Source: Sphingomonas sp. BK235 (lineage in GTDB: Bacteria > Pseudomonadota > Alphaproteobacteria > Sphingomonadales > Sphingomonadaceae). Taken from it: 64,000 nt of DNA. Both the position numbers and the translations under genes were made by a program. The stretch is taken from assembly GCF_004345855.1 (NCBI RefSeq), contig NZ_SLXN01000002.1, positions 124,001 to 188,000 of the forward strand, in the 5' to 3' direction. The notes beneath the pieces were generated by a model. That model ran no database searches. It saw only the letters and a list, made by a program, of their open reading frames with translations, and was not told where the DNA came from. Shown piece by piece: positions 19,907 through 28,810 of this stretch; positions within the stretch are counted from its first letter, which is position 1, and every line of letters starts with the position of its first letter.

Positions 19907-19934
19907 GGGGCGCCGGTGGTGACACCGGCGCCCC
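19907..19934 (+). terminator. Terminator-like hairpin after rplT
   Basis: GGGGCGCCGGTG and CACCGGCGCCCC form a perfect 12-base-pair stem with a GTGA loop, 25 bases beyond the rplT stop. It is followed by GCGTCGTTTCGG rather than a clear T-run, so termination efficiency is uncertain. Confidence 0.65.
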
Positions 19935-20087
19935 GCGTCGTTTCGGCGGGCGGGGAGGCGAGCCGATCGTCTCGGTCGTCGAGGTGGGCGGCTAACTCGG
20001 CTTTTCGTTTAAAAGCTGATTCATTCAAGCCCACCCGTACTCCCGCGCGCGCGTTAGCCCAGAGCGGCAGGCGGTCGCGCCGGTGAC

Positions 20088-20116
20088 TTTGGGCTCCGGC
20101 GCTTGCCGGAGCACGC
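20088..20116. repeat. Hairpin 'GGGCTCCGGC-GCCGGAGC' after gshA
   Basis: CTCCGGC GCTT GCCGGAG lies 25-50 bases past the gshA stop and may terminate it on the minus strand. It matches one arm of the repeat at 31258-31346. The rest of the 19935-20138 gap is unusually AT-rich around 19998-20030 and holds no gene that I can see. Confidence 0.5.
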
Positions 20117-20138
20117 TTTGACGTCGATGAATTAGATT

Positions 20139-21512
20139 CTAGAAGCTGGCTTCGTCGTACACTTTGGCGACGTCGCCGCCCCAGATGCCGTGATACCGAT
20201 CGAGCAGCTGCTCGGCGGGCACCTTGCCGGTGCGGACGATCTCGCGCAGCGGCTCGAGGAAGCCGGTCTCGTCGTCGCCCGCGGCGTTGGTCCGCGCGCG
20301 CGCGCGCAGCCCCGCGGTGGCGATGTCGAGCACCGCGCCGGCGAGATCGCGCAGCCGTCCCCCGCCCGGCAGCGGCGCATCCAGCCCGCGCGCCGGCACC
20401 GTATCGCGCAGCGCCTGGCGCGCCTCGAGCGACCAGCCCTTCACCAGATCCCATGCCGCGTCGAGCGCGCCCTGATCGTACAACAGCCCGACCCACAACG
20501 CGGGCAGCGCGCAGATGCGGTTCCACGGCCCCCCATCGGCGCCACGCATCTCCAGGAAGGTCTTGAGCCGCACCTCGGGGAAGGCAGTGGAGAGGTGATC
20601 GTTCCAGTCGTCAATCGTCGGCTTCTCGCCCGGCAGCACACTCAGCTCGCCGCGCAGGAAATCGCGGAAGCTCAGCCCCGCGGCATCGATGTATCGCCCA
20701 TCGCGGTAGACGAAATACATCGGCACATCGAGCATATAGTCGGCGTAGCGCTCATAACCGAAGCCCTGTTCGAACACGAAGGGCAGCATGCCGGTGCGCG
20801 CCGGATCGGTGTCCGACCAGATGTGACTGCGGTAGCTGAGATAGCCATTGGGCCGCCCTTCAGTGAAAGGCGAATTGGCGAACAGCGCGGTGGCGAGCGG
20901 CTGGAGCGCGAGCCCGACGCGGAACTTCTGCGCCATGTCGGCCTCGCTCGCATAGTCGAGATTGACCTGGATCGTGCAGGTCCGCAGCATCATGTCGAGC
21001 CCCAGCGTGCCGACGCGCGGCATGTGGCGCAGCATGATCGCGTAGCGGCCCTTGGGCATGATCGGCAGCTCGACGCGCGCCTTGTCCGGCCACATGCCGA
21101 GCCCGAGGAAGCCGAGCCCGAGCTTCTCTCCCGCCGCCTTCACCTGCGCGAGGTGGCGCCCGGTCTCCGCGCAGGTCTGGTGAAGATTGTCGAGCGGCGC
21201 GCCCGACAGCTCGAACTGGCCCGCGGGCTCGAGGCTGACGCTGCCGTCCGCGCCGCTGAGCGCGATCACCTGGCCGCCCTCTTCCACCGGACGCCAGCCA
21301 TGCTGGGTCAGCTCGCCGAGCAGCGCGCGGATGCCCGCGGGCTCGTCGTAGGACGGCGCGTGATGGTCGCTGGTGGCGTAGACGAACTTCTCGTGCTCGG
21401 TGCCGATGCGCCAGCGCGTCGCGGGTTTCTCGCCCGAGGCGAGATGGGCAATGAGCTGGTCGCGCGATTCGATGACCGCCGCATTGCTGTCCGAAACGGT
21501 CTTCGTCGTCAT
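20139..21512 (-). CDS. gshA: Glutamate-cysteine ligase (plant/alphaproteobacterial type)
   Basis: Makes gamma-glutamylcysteine, the first step to glutathione. The 457-residue product shows WRIGTEHEKFVY near the N terminus, LSGADGSVSLEPAGQFELSGAPLDNLHQTC (substrate site), and RTCTIQVNLDYASEADM, all typical of the GCS2 group found in plants and alphaproteobacteria. Length is normal. Transcription is convergent with rplT and divergent from the DUF5695 gene. Confidence 0.95.
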   Translation of the reverse strand: MTTKTVSDSNAAVIESRDQLIAHLASGEKPATRWRIGTEHEKFVYATSDHHAPSYDEPAGIRALLGELTQHGWRPVEEGGQVIALSGADGSVSLEPAGQFELSGAPLDNLHQTCAETGRHLAQVKAAGEKLGLGFLGLGMWPDKARVELPIMPKGRYAIMLRHMPRVGTLGLDMMLRTCTIQVNLDYASEADMAQKFRVGLALQPLATALFANSPFTEGRPNGYLSYRSHIWSDTDPARTGMLPFVFEQGFGYERYADYMLDVPMYFVYRDGRYIDAAGLSFRDFLRGELSVLPGEKPTIDDWNDHLSTAFPEVRLKTFLEMRGADGGPWNRICALPALWVGLLYDQGALDAAWDLVKGWSLEARQALRDTVPARGLDAPLPGGGRLRDLAGAVLDIATAGLRARARTNAAGDDETGFLEPLREIVRTGKVPAEQLLDRYHGIWGGDVAKVYDEASF

Positions 21513-21646
21513 GGCGCCGCGCTTACGCGCGGATGAACGGCCGCGCTAGAGCCGATCGCCCACCGGCATCACCCTGTCACCACGACCGACTTGATCCGCG
21601 CCACGCGGCGCGGCAAAGTAACGTATACGATATAAGGATGTGCCGG

Positions 21647-24391
21647 ATGCGTCATCGTCTGTCTCCCGGTCGCACGCGCGTCGTGGCAATGGCGGCTCTG
21701 GCAACGGTGCCCTCTGCGGCGGTACCGCGCGCGCCGGTCGCCGCCACCGCGCCTGCTAATCCGGCCGCGCCCGCGACGCAGACGCATCGCGTCGGCGGCT
21801 TTACGCTGGCGCTGCGCCGCGACACGCAGACGCTCGCGAGCCTCCGCCCCGACGGGGCGACAGGCTTCGATTTCCTCCCCGCCGCGCGCGAGGCGGAGCG
21901 CGCGGGCGACGGCTACGTCCATCTCGGCGACCTCCACCTGCGGCTGCGCGTGCCGGGTGGGCCGTGGCGTGACTTCGCCTCCGCGGCGGCGCGGCGCCCG
22001 ATCACGCCGCTGCCCGCGTCACCGGGACTGATCGCGGGCGCGGACATCAGCGCGACGCTGGGCGACGGCCTGCCGCTCCGCGTCGAGCGGCGCTGGCTCG
22101 CGATCGATGGCGCACCGGTGCTCCGCTTCACCTTGACCAACACCCAGGCGACGCCGGTCGAGATCGGCGCGCTCGGGCTGCCGATGGTGTTCGACAACAT
22201 CATCACCGGGCGCGACCTCGACCAGGCGCACGCGCAGGCGAGCTTCGTCGATCCCGCGATCGCGCGCGACGCGGGCTATCTCCAGGTCACGCGGCTCAAC
22301 GGCGCGGGGCCGGCGCTGCTGGTGCTGCCCGAGCGCGGCACCCCGTTGGAGGCGTGGCGGCCGATCCCCAACCCGGGCCGCGGCGCGGCCTTCACCGACC
22401 GCAGCCCGCGCGCGCAGACCGCCGAAGGCTTCTACGACTGGACCGTCGCGAGCAAGGCGTTCGCCGAGCGCGAATGGGCGGAGGCGGACGCGCAGTGGAA
22501 CGCGCCCACCAGCATCACGCTGGCGCCGGGCGAGGTGCGCCACATCGGGGTGCGGCTGGTCGCGGCGCCGACGATCCGCGCGATCGAGGACACGCTCGCG
22601 GCGAAGCGTCGGCCGGTCGCGGTCGGCGTGCCGGGCTATGTCGTGCCCACCGACATGGACGCGCAGCTCTTCGTCAAGGCGCCGCGCGCGATCCGCGCGA
22701 TCGAGGTCACCCCGGCCGACGCGCTGACGATCACGCCCGCCGGCCGCCGCGGCGCCTGGCAGCGGCTCGCCGTGCGCGGGCGCGGCTGGGGCCGCGCGCG
22801 CGTCTCGATCCGCTACGACGACGACAGCGTGCAGACGGTGAGCTATTTCGTCACCAAGCCGCTCGATCAGGTGATGGCCGATCTCGGCCGCTTCGCCACC
22901 ACGCGGCAATGGTTCGAGGGACAGGGTGACCCGTTCGGCCGCTCGCCCGCGATCCTCACCTACGATCGCGCGCGCGACGCGATCGTGACGCAGGAGCCGC
23001 GCGTGTGGATCGCGGGGATGAGCGACGAGGGCGGCGCGGGCAGCTGGGTCGCCGCGACGATGAAGCAGCTCGACCATCCCGACGCGGGCGAGATCGCCAA
23101 GCTGGAGCGGCTCGTCGGCACCACCGTGGTCGGCCGGCTGCAGGTGGCGGACGGACCGCACCCGGGCGCGGTGCGCAAGAGCCTGTTCTACTACGATCCC
23201 CAGCGTCACCCGGGCTATTATGACGCGACCGGCGACTGGACGAGCTGGACCTCCTGGTCGCGCAAGGACGCGGAGGACCTCGGCCGCGCCTATAATTACC
23301 CGCACGTCGCGATCGGCCACTGGGTCTTGTACCGCACCGCGCGCAACCATCCCGGGCTGGTCCGCGCGCACGACTGGCGCTGGTATCTCGGCTGGGCCTA
23401 TCGCACCGTTGCCGCGATGATGCGCGACGCGCCTTATTACGCGCAGTTCGGGCTGATGGAGGGCGACGTGTTCGTCGACGTGCTCGACGACCTCAAGCGC
23501 GAGGGCATGACGCGCGAGGCCGCCGACATGGAGCGGCTGATGCGCGCGCGCGCCGACCATTGGACCGGGCTGCGCTACCCGTTCGGCAGCGAGATGGCGT
23601 GGGACTCGACCGGTCAGCCGGAAGTCTATGCGTGGATGCGATACTTCGGCCACGCCCGCGCCGCAGCGGTGACCCGCGAGGTGATCCTCGGTTACGACCC
23701 GACGATCCCGAGCTGGGCGTATAACGGCAATGCGCGGCGCTATTGGGACTTTCTCTATGGCGGCAAGGTCGCCCGGATCGAGCGCCAGGTGCATCACTAC
23801 GGCTCGACGCTCAACGCCGTGCCGCTATTCGACTCCTTCCGCCGCGACCCGGCGGACCTCCACCTGCTGCGCGTCGCTTATGGCGGGCTGCTCGGGGGGA
23901 TCACCAACATCGACCGGGAGGGCTTCGCCGCCGCCGCCTTCCACTCGGCGCCCGACATGATGCGCTGGGATGCCTATAGCGGCGATTATGGCATGGGACT
24001 GTTCGGCCACGCTTATGCCGCGGCCACTTATGTGGTGCGCGATCCGGGCCTGGGCTGGCTGGCGTTCGGCGGCAATCTGCGCGAGCAGGACGGGAGCGTC
24101 ACGGCGATCCCGCGCGACGGTGCCCGCGCGCGGCTGTTCGTGGCGCCGGCGGGGGCGTGGATCACGCTGGAGGCGGGGAAGATCGCGACGGCGCGCTACG
24201 AGCCGACCAGCGGCGCGATCACGCTGACGCTCGATCCCGCGCGCGCCGACACGCCCGCGGCGCGGCTGTTCGTCGCCGTCGTCACGCCCGGTCACCGCGG
24301 CTACGCGCCGGCCGCCGGGACCGCCGAGCGCGGCGGCTATACGATCGCGCTCGGTGCGGCGCCGACCGAGGTGGTGCTGCGCCCGCGCTGA
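21647..24391 (+). CDS. Large exported DUF5695-type protein, glycoside-hydrolase-like
   Basis: A 914-residue protein with a likely signal peptide (RTRVVAMAALATVPSAAV, cleavage around VAATA). The N-terminal 300 residues look like a beta-sandwich (TLALRRDTQTLASLRPDG, PVLRFTLTNTQATPVEIGALGLPMVF); the second half is helix-rich and aromatic (DWTSWTSWSRKDAEDLGRAYNYPHVAIGHWVLYR, WDFLYGGKVARIERQVHHYGSTLNAVPLFDSFR), like an alpha/alpha-barrel enzyme. I recognise the family as DUF5695; a polysaccharide-active role is inferred. I take the ATG at 21647, since AAGGA lies 9 bases ahead, over 21638, where the site abuts the ATG. No transporter or TonB receptor is adjacent. Confidence 0.7.
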   Translation: MRHRLSPGRTRVVAMAALATVPSAAVPRAPVAATAPANPAAPATQTHRVGGFTLALRRDTQTLASLRPDGATGFDFLPAAREAERAGDGYVHLGDLHLRLRVPGGPWRDFASAAARRPITPLPASPGLIAGADISATLGDGLPLRVERRWLAIDGAPVLRFTLTNTQATPVEIGALGLPMVFDNIITGRDLDQAHAQASFVDPAIARDAGYLQVTRLNGAGPALLVLPERGTPLEAWRPIPNPGRGAAFTDRSPRAQTAEGFYDWTVASKAFAEREWAEADAQWNAPTSITLAPGEVRHIGVRLVAAPTIRAIEDTLAAKRRPVAVGVPGYVVPTDMDAQLFVKAPRAIRAIEVTPADALTITPAGRRGAWQRLAVRGRGWGRARVSIRYDDDSVQTVSYFVTKPLDQVMADLGRFATTRQWFEGQGDPFGRSPAILTYDRARDAIVTQEPRVWIAGMSDEGGAGSWVAATMKQLDHPDAGEIAKLERLVGTTVVGRLQVADGPHPGAVRKSLFYYDPQRHPGYYDATGDWTSWTSWSRKDAEDLGRAYNYPHVAIGHWVLYRTARNHPGLVRAHDWRWYLGWAYRTVAAMMRDAPYYAQFGLMEGDVFVDVLDDLKREGMTREAADMERLMRARADHWTGLRYPFGSEMAWDSTGQPEVYAWMRYFGHARAAAVTREVILGYDPTIPSWAYNGNARRYWDFLYGGKVARIERQVHHYGSTLNAVPLFDSFRRDPADLHLLRVAYGGLLGGITNIDREGFAAAAFHSAPDMMRWDAYSGDYGMGLFGHAYAAATYVVRDPGLGWLAFGGNLREQDGSVTAIPRDGARARLFVAPAGAWITLEAGKIATARYEPTSGAITLTLDPARADTPAARLFVAVVTPGHRGYAPAAGTAERGGYTIALGAAPTEVVLRPR

Positions 24392-24406
24392 GCCGTGGCG
24401 CCCCTG

Positions 24407-24559
24407 TCACTCCGCGCCCTGAACGGTGAGGTCGTCGGGATTGTCCTCCGGCTCGCTGTCCGGGAGCTGGTCGAGGCTCGGGTCGGTCGGGGCGTCACGG
24501 TCGCGCTCCGGCTCGGTGAGCGGCGCGGCGGCGTGGTCGGGCTGGCGTGAGTCGGTCAT
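24407..24559 (-). CDS. Small acidic hypothetical protein (50 aa)
   Basis: A 50-residue frame reading MTDSRQPDHAAAPLTEPERD and ending DNPDDLTVQGAE, preceded at 7 bases by a strong CAGGAG site. It is about one-third Asp/Glu/Pro, has no hydrophobic segment and is probably disordered. It lies 70 bases downstream of fliA on the same strand and ends 15 bases from the convergent DUF5695 gene. I do not recognise it. The good ribosome site and free position between genes argue that it is real. Confidence 0.55.
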   Translation of the reverse strand: MTDSRQPDHAAAPLTEPERDRDAPTDPSLDQLPDSEPEDNPDDLTVQGAE

Positions 24560-24629
24560 CGGCGGCTCCTGTGGACATGGTGGCGGAGCAACGCCCGCGC
24601 CCAGGCGCGGATCCCGCCGCGATCCCGCC

Positions 24630-25400
24630 TCAGCCGCGCGTCATCGCCTTCTTCAGCCGGGCGTGCGCGCTCGACTTGATCTGGCACACGCGCGCGGCGC
24701 CGACGCCGAGCACCTGGCCGATCTCCTCGAGATTGAGCTCCTCGACGTGGTAGAGCTGGATCACCACCTGCTCGCGCTCGGGCAGCGAGGCGATCGCGGC
24801 GATCAGCCGGTCGCGCGTCTGCGCCTCGGACAGCTGCTCGAAGGCGTCGGGCGTGTCGCTGGCGAACCACGGCTGGTCGTCGGCATAGACTTCGTCGATC
24901 GACTCGTACCGCACCGCCTCGGCGGCGGCATAATCGGTGCGCAGCTTCTCGGGGGTGACCTCGAGCTTGGCGGCGACCTCGCGGTCGGTCGGCGCGCGGC
25001 CGAACTCGTGACTCAGCTGGTTGACCGCGCGTGCATACTCGCGCTTGCGGCGGATCGCGCCGCGCGTCATCGCGGCGTGGCGGCGCAGCTCGTCGATCAT
25101 CGCGCCGCGCAGCCGCGTCACGAGATATTGCTTGAGCGTCACCTGCCCGCGATCCTCGAAGGCGGCGACCGCCTCGACCAAAGCGACCAGCCCGACCTGG
25201 ACCAGATCCTCCACCTCGATCGCGGTCGAGACCGAGCCGTGGACGTGCCACGCCAGCCGGCGGACGAGCGGCAGGTGCTGCTGCACCAGCGCGTTCTCGT
25301 CGCGCTTGCGCGGGCGCGAGTAGGTCAGCGGCGCCGTCACCGGAGCGGCGGGAGCGGGCTGGGCCGCGGCGAAGGTGCCGCGCATCGGCTCGGCGCTCAT
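24630..25400 (-). CDS. fliA: Flagellar sigma factor sigma-28
   Basis: Directs RNA polymerase to late flagellar promoters. The 256-residue product carries sigma regions 2 (LVRRLAWHVHGSVSTAIEVEDLVQVGLVALVEA), 3 (YARAVNQLSHEFGRAPTDREVAAKL) and 4 (LPEREQVVIQLYHVEELNLEEIGQVLGVGAARVCQIKSSAHARL), the FliA/WhiG layout. Its ATG overlaps the flhA stop by 4 bases, so it is the third gene of the transglycosylase-flhA-fliA operon under a sigma-54 promoter. Its anti-sigma factor FlgM is encoded 4 kb away, and probable targets in this window share CTAAA-N15-GTCGTTT. Confidence 0.95.
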   Translation of the reverse strand: MSAEPMRGTFAAAQPAPAAPVTAPLTYSRPRKRDENALVQQHLPLVRRLAWHVHGSVSTAIEVEDLVQVGLVALVEAVAAFEDRGQVTLKQYLVTRLRGAMIDELRRHAAMTRGAIRRKREYARAVNQLSHEFGRAPTDREVAAKLEVTPEKLRTDYAAAEAVRYESIDEVYADDQPWFASDTPDAFEQLSEAQTRDRLIAAIASLPEREQVVIQLYHVEELNLEEIGQVLGVGAARVCQIKSSAHARLKKAMTRG

Positions 25401-27460
25401 GCCGCCAGCGCCTGCGGCTGGTGCTGGCCACCGATGATCGCGACGACCTCGACGGGCTTGTCCTCGGGCACTTCGAAGAAGCTCATGACAGGGGTATCCG
25501 GGAGAACGGTGCGGATGAGTTTGCGGACGGCGACGCGGATCGCCGGCTGCACGACCAAAGCGAACGGCTTGGCCTCGGCCATCAGCGGCTGCGCCGCGGC
25601 CTGGAGCGCGTCGACGATGCGGCGGCCGAGCTCGGGCTCGATCACCTGGCGGCTGGGATCGCTGCGCAGGCCCTGGCCGAGCAGTTGCTCCAGCCCGCCC
25701 TCGAGCGTCATGACACGCAGCGGCTCGCGCACGCCGGCCAGCTTGGCGATGATCAGCGGGCCCAGCTCGGGGCGGATCAGCTCGATCAGCTCGACCGGGT
25801 CGTGCGTCTTCTGCGCGGCCATCGAAATCGCGGCGGCGATGCGGCGGAACTCGCGCAGCTGGATGCCCTCGGACAGCAGCCCCTTGAGCACCGCCACCAG
25901 CGCGGTCTGCGGCAGCGGGGCGAGCGCGGCGACCAGCTGCGGCGCGCGCTCCTTGAGCCCGTCGAGCAGCGACTGCACCTCGTCGGCACCGAGCAGGTCG
26001 GCGGCATTGGCGCCGAGCGCGTGGTTGAGATGCGTCGCCATCACCGTGCCGGCGTCGACCACGAGATAGCCCTGGCCGGTCGCGGCATCGGCGTCGCCCG
26101 GCGAGATCCAGGTGGCGTCGAGCCCGAAGGTCGGGTCCTTGGTCTTCTTGCCGATCAGCTCGCCGAAGCCCTGGCCGGTGTCGAGCGCCAGCATCTCGTC
26201 GGGCGAGACCTGGTCCTCGCCGACGCAGACGCCGCCGAGCATCACGCGATAGGTGTAGGGCGCGAGGTTGATGTCGTCGCGCACGCGCACCTGCGGCACC
26301 ACGAAGCCCAGCTCCTTGCTCAGCTGGCGGCGCACGCCGGTGAGGCGGCTCATCAGCGGCGCGCCGCGGCGCTCGTCGACCAGCGGCACCAGGCCGTAGC
26401 CGACGTCGAGGTTGACCATCATCGCCTCGGTCACCTCGTCCCAGCCGATCTTCGACGGATCAGGCTGTTCGACCGCGACCGGGGCCTCGACGATCTGCGG
26501 GCGTTTGGCGTTCTGGTGCAGCTTCCAGGCGGCGAAGCCGGCGATGGCGGCGAGCGGCAGGATGACGAGATGCGGCATGCCGGGCAGCAGCCCGAGCAGT
26601 GTCAGGATCACCGCCACCGGCGCCCAGGTACGCGCCGAGCCGAACTGGCCGCCGATCTGGCCGGCGAGGTCCTTCTCCGAGCTGACGCGGGTGACGATCG
26701 AGGCGGCGGCGATCGACAGCAGCAGCGCGGGCACCTGCGCCACCAGCGCGTCGCCGATCGCCAGCATCGTGTAGCTCTGCGCCGCCTTGGCGATCGTCAG
26801 CCCGTGGCTGACCGGGCCGAGGATCAGGCCGCCGACGATATTCGCCGCGAGGATCAACAGGCCGGCGACCGCGTCGCCCTTCACGAACTTGGAGGAACCG
26901 TCCATCGAGCCGTAGAAATCAGCCTCGGTGGCGACCTCGACGCGGCGCTTCTTGGCGTCGTCGGGGGTGATCAGGCCGGCGTTGAGGTCGGCGTCGATCG
27001 CCATCTGCTTGCCGGGCAGCGCGTCGAGCGTGAAGCGCGCGGACACCTCGGAGACGCGACCGGCGCCCTTGGTGACCACGATCAGGTTGATGATGACGAT
27101 GATCGCGAAGACGAACAGGCCGACGACATAGTCGCCGCCGATCACGAACGAGCCGAACGCCTCGATCACATGCCCCGCCGCGGCCGAGCCGGTGTGGCCG
27201 TGGACCAGCACGATGCGCGTCGAGGCGACGTTGAGGCCGAGCCGGAACAGCGTCGCGAACAGCAGCACCGTGGGGAAGGACGAGAAGTCGAGCGGCTTCT
27301 CGGCGTTGAGCGCCACCATCAGCACCGCGAGGCTGATCGTGATGTTCATGATGAAGAACACGTCCAGCATGAAGGCCGGGATCGGCACCACCATGAGGAC
27401 GACGAGCAGCAGGATCGCGGCGGGCAGCGCGGCCTGGCGCGCGTTGGCGAGCAGCTTCAT
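25397..27460 (-). CDS. flhA: Flagellar type III export gate protein FlhA
   Basis: Large inner-membrane component of the flagellar export gate, 687 residues. The first ~310 residues hold about eight membrane segments (ALPAAILLLVVLMVVPIPAFMLDV, DYVVGLFVFAIIVIINLIVVT), with the conserved FHIPEP loop at about residues 130-161 (KGAGRVSEVSARFTLDALPG). The C-terminal half is the cytoplasmic chaperone/substrate-docking domain. Unlike many bacteria, flhB, fliR, fliQ and fliP are not adjacent. It starts 5 bases after the transglycosylase stop. Confidence 0.97.
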   Translation of the reverse strand: MKLLANARQAALPAAILLLVVLMVVPIPAFMLDVFFIMNITISLAVLMVALNAEKPLDFSSFPTVLLFATLFRLGLNVASTRIVLVHGHTGSAAAGHVIEAFGSFVIGGDYVVGLFVFAIIVIINLIVVTKGAGRVSEVSARFTLDALPGKQMAIDADLNAGLITPDDAKKRRVEVATEADFYGSMDGSSKFVKGDAVAGLLILAANIVGGLILGPVSHGLTIAKAAQSYTMLAIGDALVAQVPALLLSIAAASIVTRVSSEKDLAGQIGGQFGSARTWAPVAVILTLLGLLPGMPHLVILPLAAIAGFAAWKLHQNAKRPQIVEAPVAVEQPDPSKIGWDEVTEAMMVNLDVGYGLVPLVDERRGAPLMSRLTGVRRQLSKELGFVVPQVRVRDDINLAPYTYRVMLGGVCVGEDQVSPDEMLALDTGQGFGELIGKKTKDPTFGLDATWISPGDADAATGQGYLVVDAGTVMATHLNHALGANAADLLGADEVQSLLDGLKERAPQLVAALAPLPQTALVAVLKGLLSEGIQLREFRRIAAAISMAAQKTHDPVELIELIRPELGPLIIAKLAGVREPLRVMTLEGGLEQLLGQGLRSDPSRQVIEPELGRRIVDALQAAAQPLMAEAKPFALVVQPAIRVAVRKLIRTVLPDTPVMSFFEVPEDKPVEVVAIIGGQHQPQALAA

Positions 27461-27464
27461 CGGA

Positions 27465-28316
27465 TCAGTTCCCCATCCGCGCGAGCATCATGTAGGCCAG
27501 CCGCGCGTTGGCGGGGGTCGGCCGGAGCAGGCTGGCCTGCTGCGCCTGCGCGCCCTTGATCTGGCCGAGCGTCGATTTGGCCCAGGCGAGCGCGTCGGTC
27601 GCGCTCTCGCCCGCGCCGGTGATGACGGTGTTCTCGTCCCCCATCGCCAGCGCCTGCGCGGCGAACTGCAGCCGGTCGGACGGCGTGGTCGCGCCCATCG
27701 ACGCGGCGCCGTCGCCCAGCTTGCCGGCGAAGCGCTGGTACACCTCGCCGAGCGAGCGCGCGGAGCCGTCGCTGTCGAAGAAGACGCCGCGGTTGGCGCG
27801 CGCGGCGGCGGGGAAGAGCGCGGCGGCGCTGCGCTCGGGGTTGCTCTGCATCGCCGAGAGGAAGGTGCGCGCGCCGCCCAGCCCGAGGAAGTGCGCCATA
27901 TAGAGGTCGGTGCCGGTCGCGGCGCGGCCGGTCGACGCCTCGATCGCGTCCTTGTTGTCGCTGGCATGCTCGGCCGCCATCAGCGAGGCGACCTCGGGAT
28001 CGTTGCGCAGCCCCAGCACCGCGGCGCGGTTGCCGCCGGTGACGGTGAAGCGCCCGCCCGACTGCTGGATGCTGTCCGCCGCCCAGCCGAGGCCATGCTC
28101 GCTGCCGTGCTTCTTCACCACCGCGAGCCAGCTCTGCTCGACGAACTGGTACAGGCCCGAGGCGGAGGAGGTGCTGGCGCGCGCGCTGGCGTTGAGCCCG
28201 CTCTCGATCTTGGCCTGGCCGAGCAGATAGTTGAAGTCGACGCCGGTGCGCTGCGCCGCGCGCTGGATCGCGGAGGTAACGCGGCCGGTGGCCGGGGTGA
28301 GCGCGGAGACGGTCAT
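27465..28316 (-). CDS. Flagellar-operon lytic transglycosylase (SLT domain)
   Basis: A 283-residue soluble protein with an SLT goose-lysozyme-like domain near the N terminus: GVDFNYLLGQAKIESGLNASARASTSSASGLYQFVEQSWL, where the Glu in IESGL is the expected catalytic acid. There is no Sec signal peptide, so it is likely exported by the flagellar apparatus. It is first in an operon with flhA and fliA. FlgJ in this genome lacks a muramidase domain, so this enzyme probably opens the peptidoglycan for the rod. The ATG lies only about 1 base after the predicted sigma-54 start site. Confidence 0.85.
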   Translation of the reverse strand: MTVSALTPATGRVTSAIQRAAQRTGVDFNYLLGQAKIESGLNASARASTSSASGLYQFVEQSWLAVVKKHGSEHGLGWAADSIQQSGGRFTVTGGNRAAVLGLRNDPEVASLMAAEHASDNKDAIEASTGRAATGTDLYMAHFLGLGGARTFLSAMQSNPERSAAALFPAAARANRGVFFDSDGSARSLGEVYQRFAGKLGDGAASMGATTPSDRLQFAAQALAMGDENTVITGAGESATDALAWAKSTLGQIKGAQAQQASLLRPTPANARLAYMMLARMGN

Positions 28317-28327
28317 GCCCGGCTTGG

Positions 28328-28343
28328 AGCAAGAGGCGTGCCA
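28328..28343 (-). promoter_or_regulatory. Sigma-54 promoter for transglycosylase-flhA-fliA
   Basis: On the minus strand TGGCACG CCTC TTGCT, a perfect -24 GG / -12 GC arrangement with 10 bases between, matching the sigma-54 consensus. The -12 C is at 28329, so transcription is expected near 28317, one base before the ATG at 28316. I see no CCGGCAA activator palindrome in the 150 bases upstream. Confidence 0.85.
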
Positions 28344-28380
28344 GATGGGGGAGGGTGCGGATCGCCCCGAGCGCTAACGT

Positions 28381-28471
28381 GTTCCCCGGCGCAGGCCGGG
28401 GTCCAGCTGGGAAGACCGTCGTGGATCTCGCTGAGGTTCACCCAACTGGGCCCCGGCCTTCGCCGGGGAAC
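28381..28471. repeat. Dispersed hairpin repeat, 'CCCCGGC-GCCGGGG' family
   Basis: GTTCCCCGGCGCAGGCCGGGG at one end and CCCCGGCCTTCGCCGGGGAAC at the other, each a hairpin, with inner arms CCAGCTGGG and CCCAACTGGG. Related copies are at 30998 and 31258. It sits in the gap between flgN and the sigma-54 promoter of the transglycosylase operon and may terminate flgM-flgN. Confidence 0.8.
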
Positions 28472-28498
28472 AGCGTGTGATATAAAGGCGCGCGCCCC

Positions 28499-28810
28499 TT
28501 ACGCGTACGCCACGCCGGCGCGGCCGTAGGCGCCGCCGCTCTGGCCGGAAAGAAGTTGCAGGCGGCGGCGGACATTTGCCGCCATCAGGTTGACGTAGAT
28601 CCGGCAGGTGTCGTTGAGACGGTCGGCCTCCTCGACCAGCCCGCGCAGCTCGGCGTCGGCCGGGCCGTCGCCGAGCGCGCGCAACGCCTCGATCGCGCGC
28701 AGCTTGTTGCCGGTGGCGCGCTCCAGCCCGGCCATGTCGTTGGCCTTCAGCGCCGCGATCTCGGCGTGGAGCATGTCGATCACGCGCACCAGCGCGTCAC
28801 GCCTGTTCAT
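28499..28810 (-). CDS. flgN: Flagellar export chaperone FlgN-like
   Basis: A 103-residue, largely helical protein (MNRRDALVRVIDMLHAEIAALKANDMAGLERATGNKLRAIEALRAL...) fitting FlgN, the export chaperone for hook-associated proteins FlgK and FlgL. Assignment rests on length, helical pattern and the place after flgM. The frame continues 59 codons upstream over flgM; the ATG at 28810 is chosen because it overlaps the flgM stop by 14 bases and avoids an Arg/Ser-rich artefact. flgK and flgL lie in the plus-strand operon. Confidence 0.75.
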   Translation of the reverse strand: MNRRDALVRVIDMLHAEIAALKANDMAGLERATGNKLRAIEALRALGDGPADAELRGLVEEADRLNDTCRIYVNLMAANVRRRLQLLSGQSGGAYGRAGVAYA

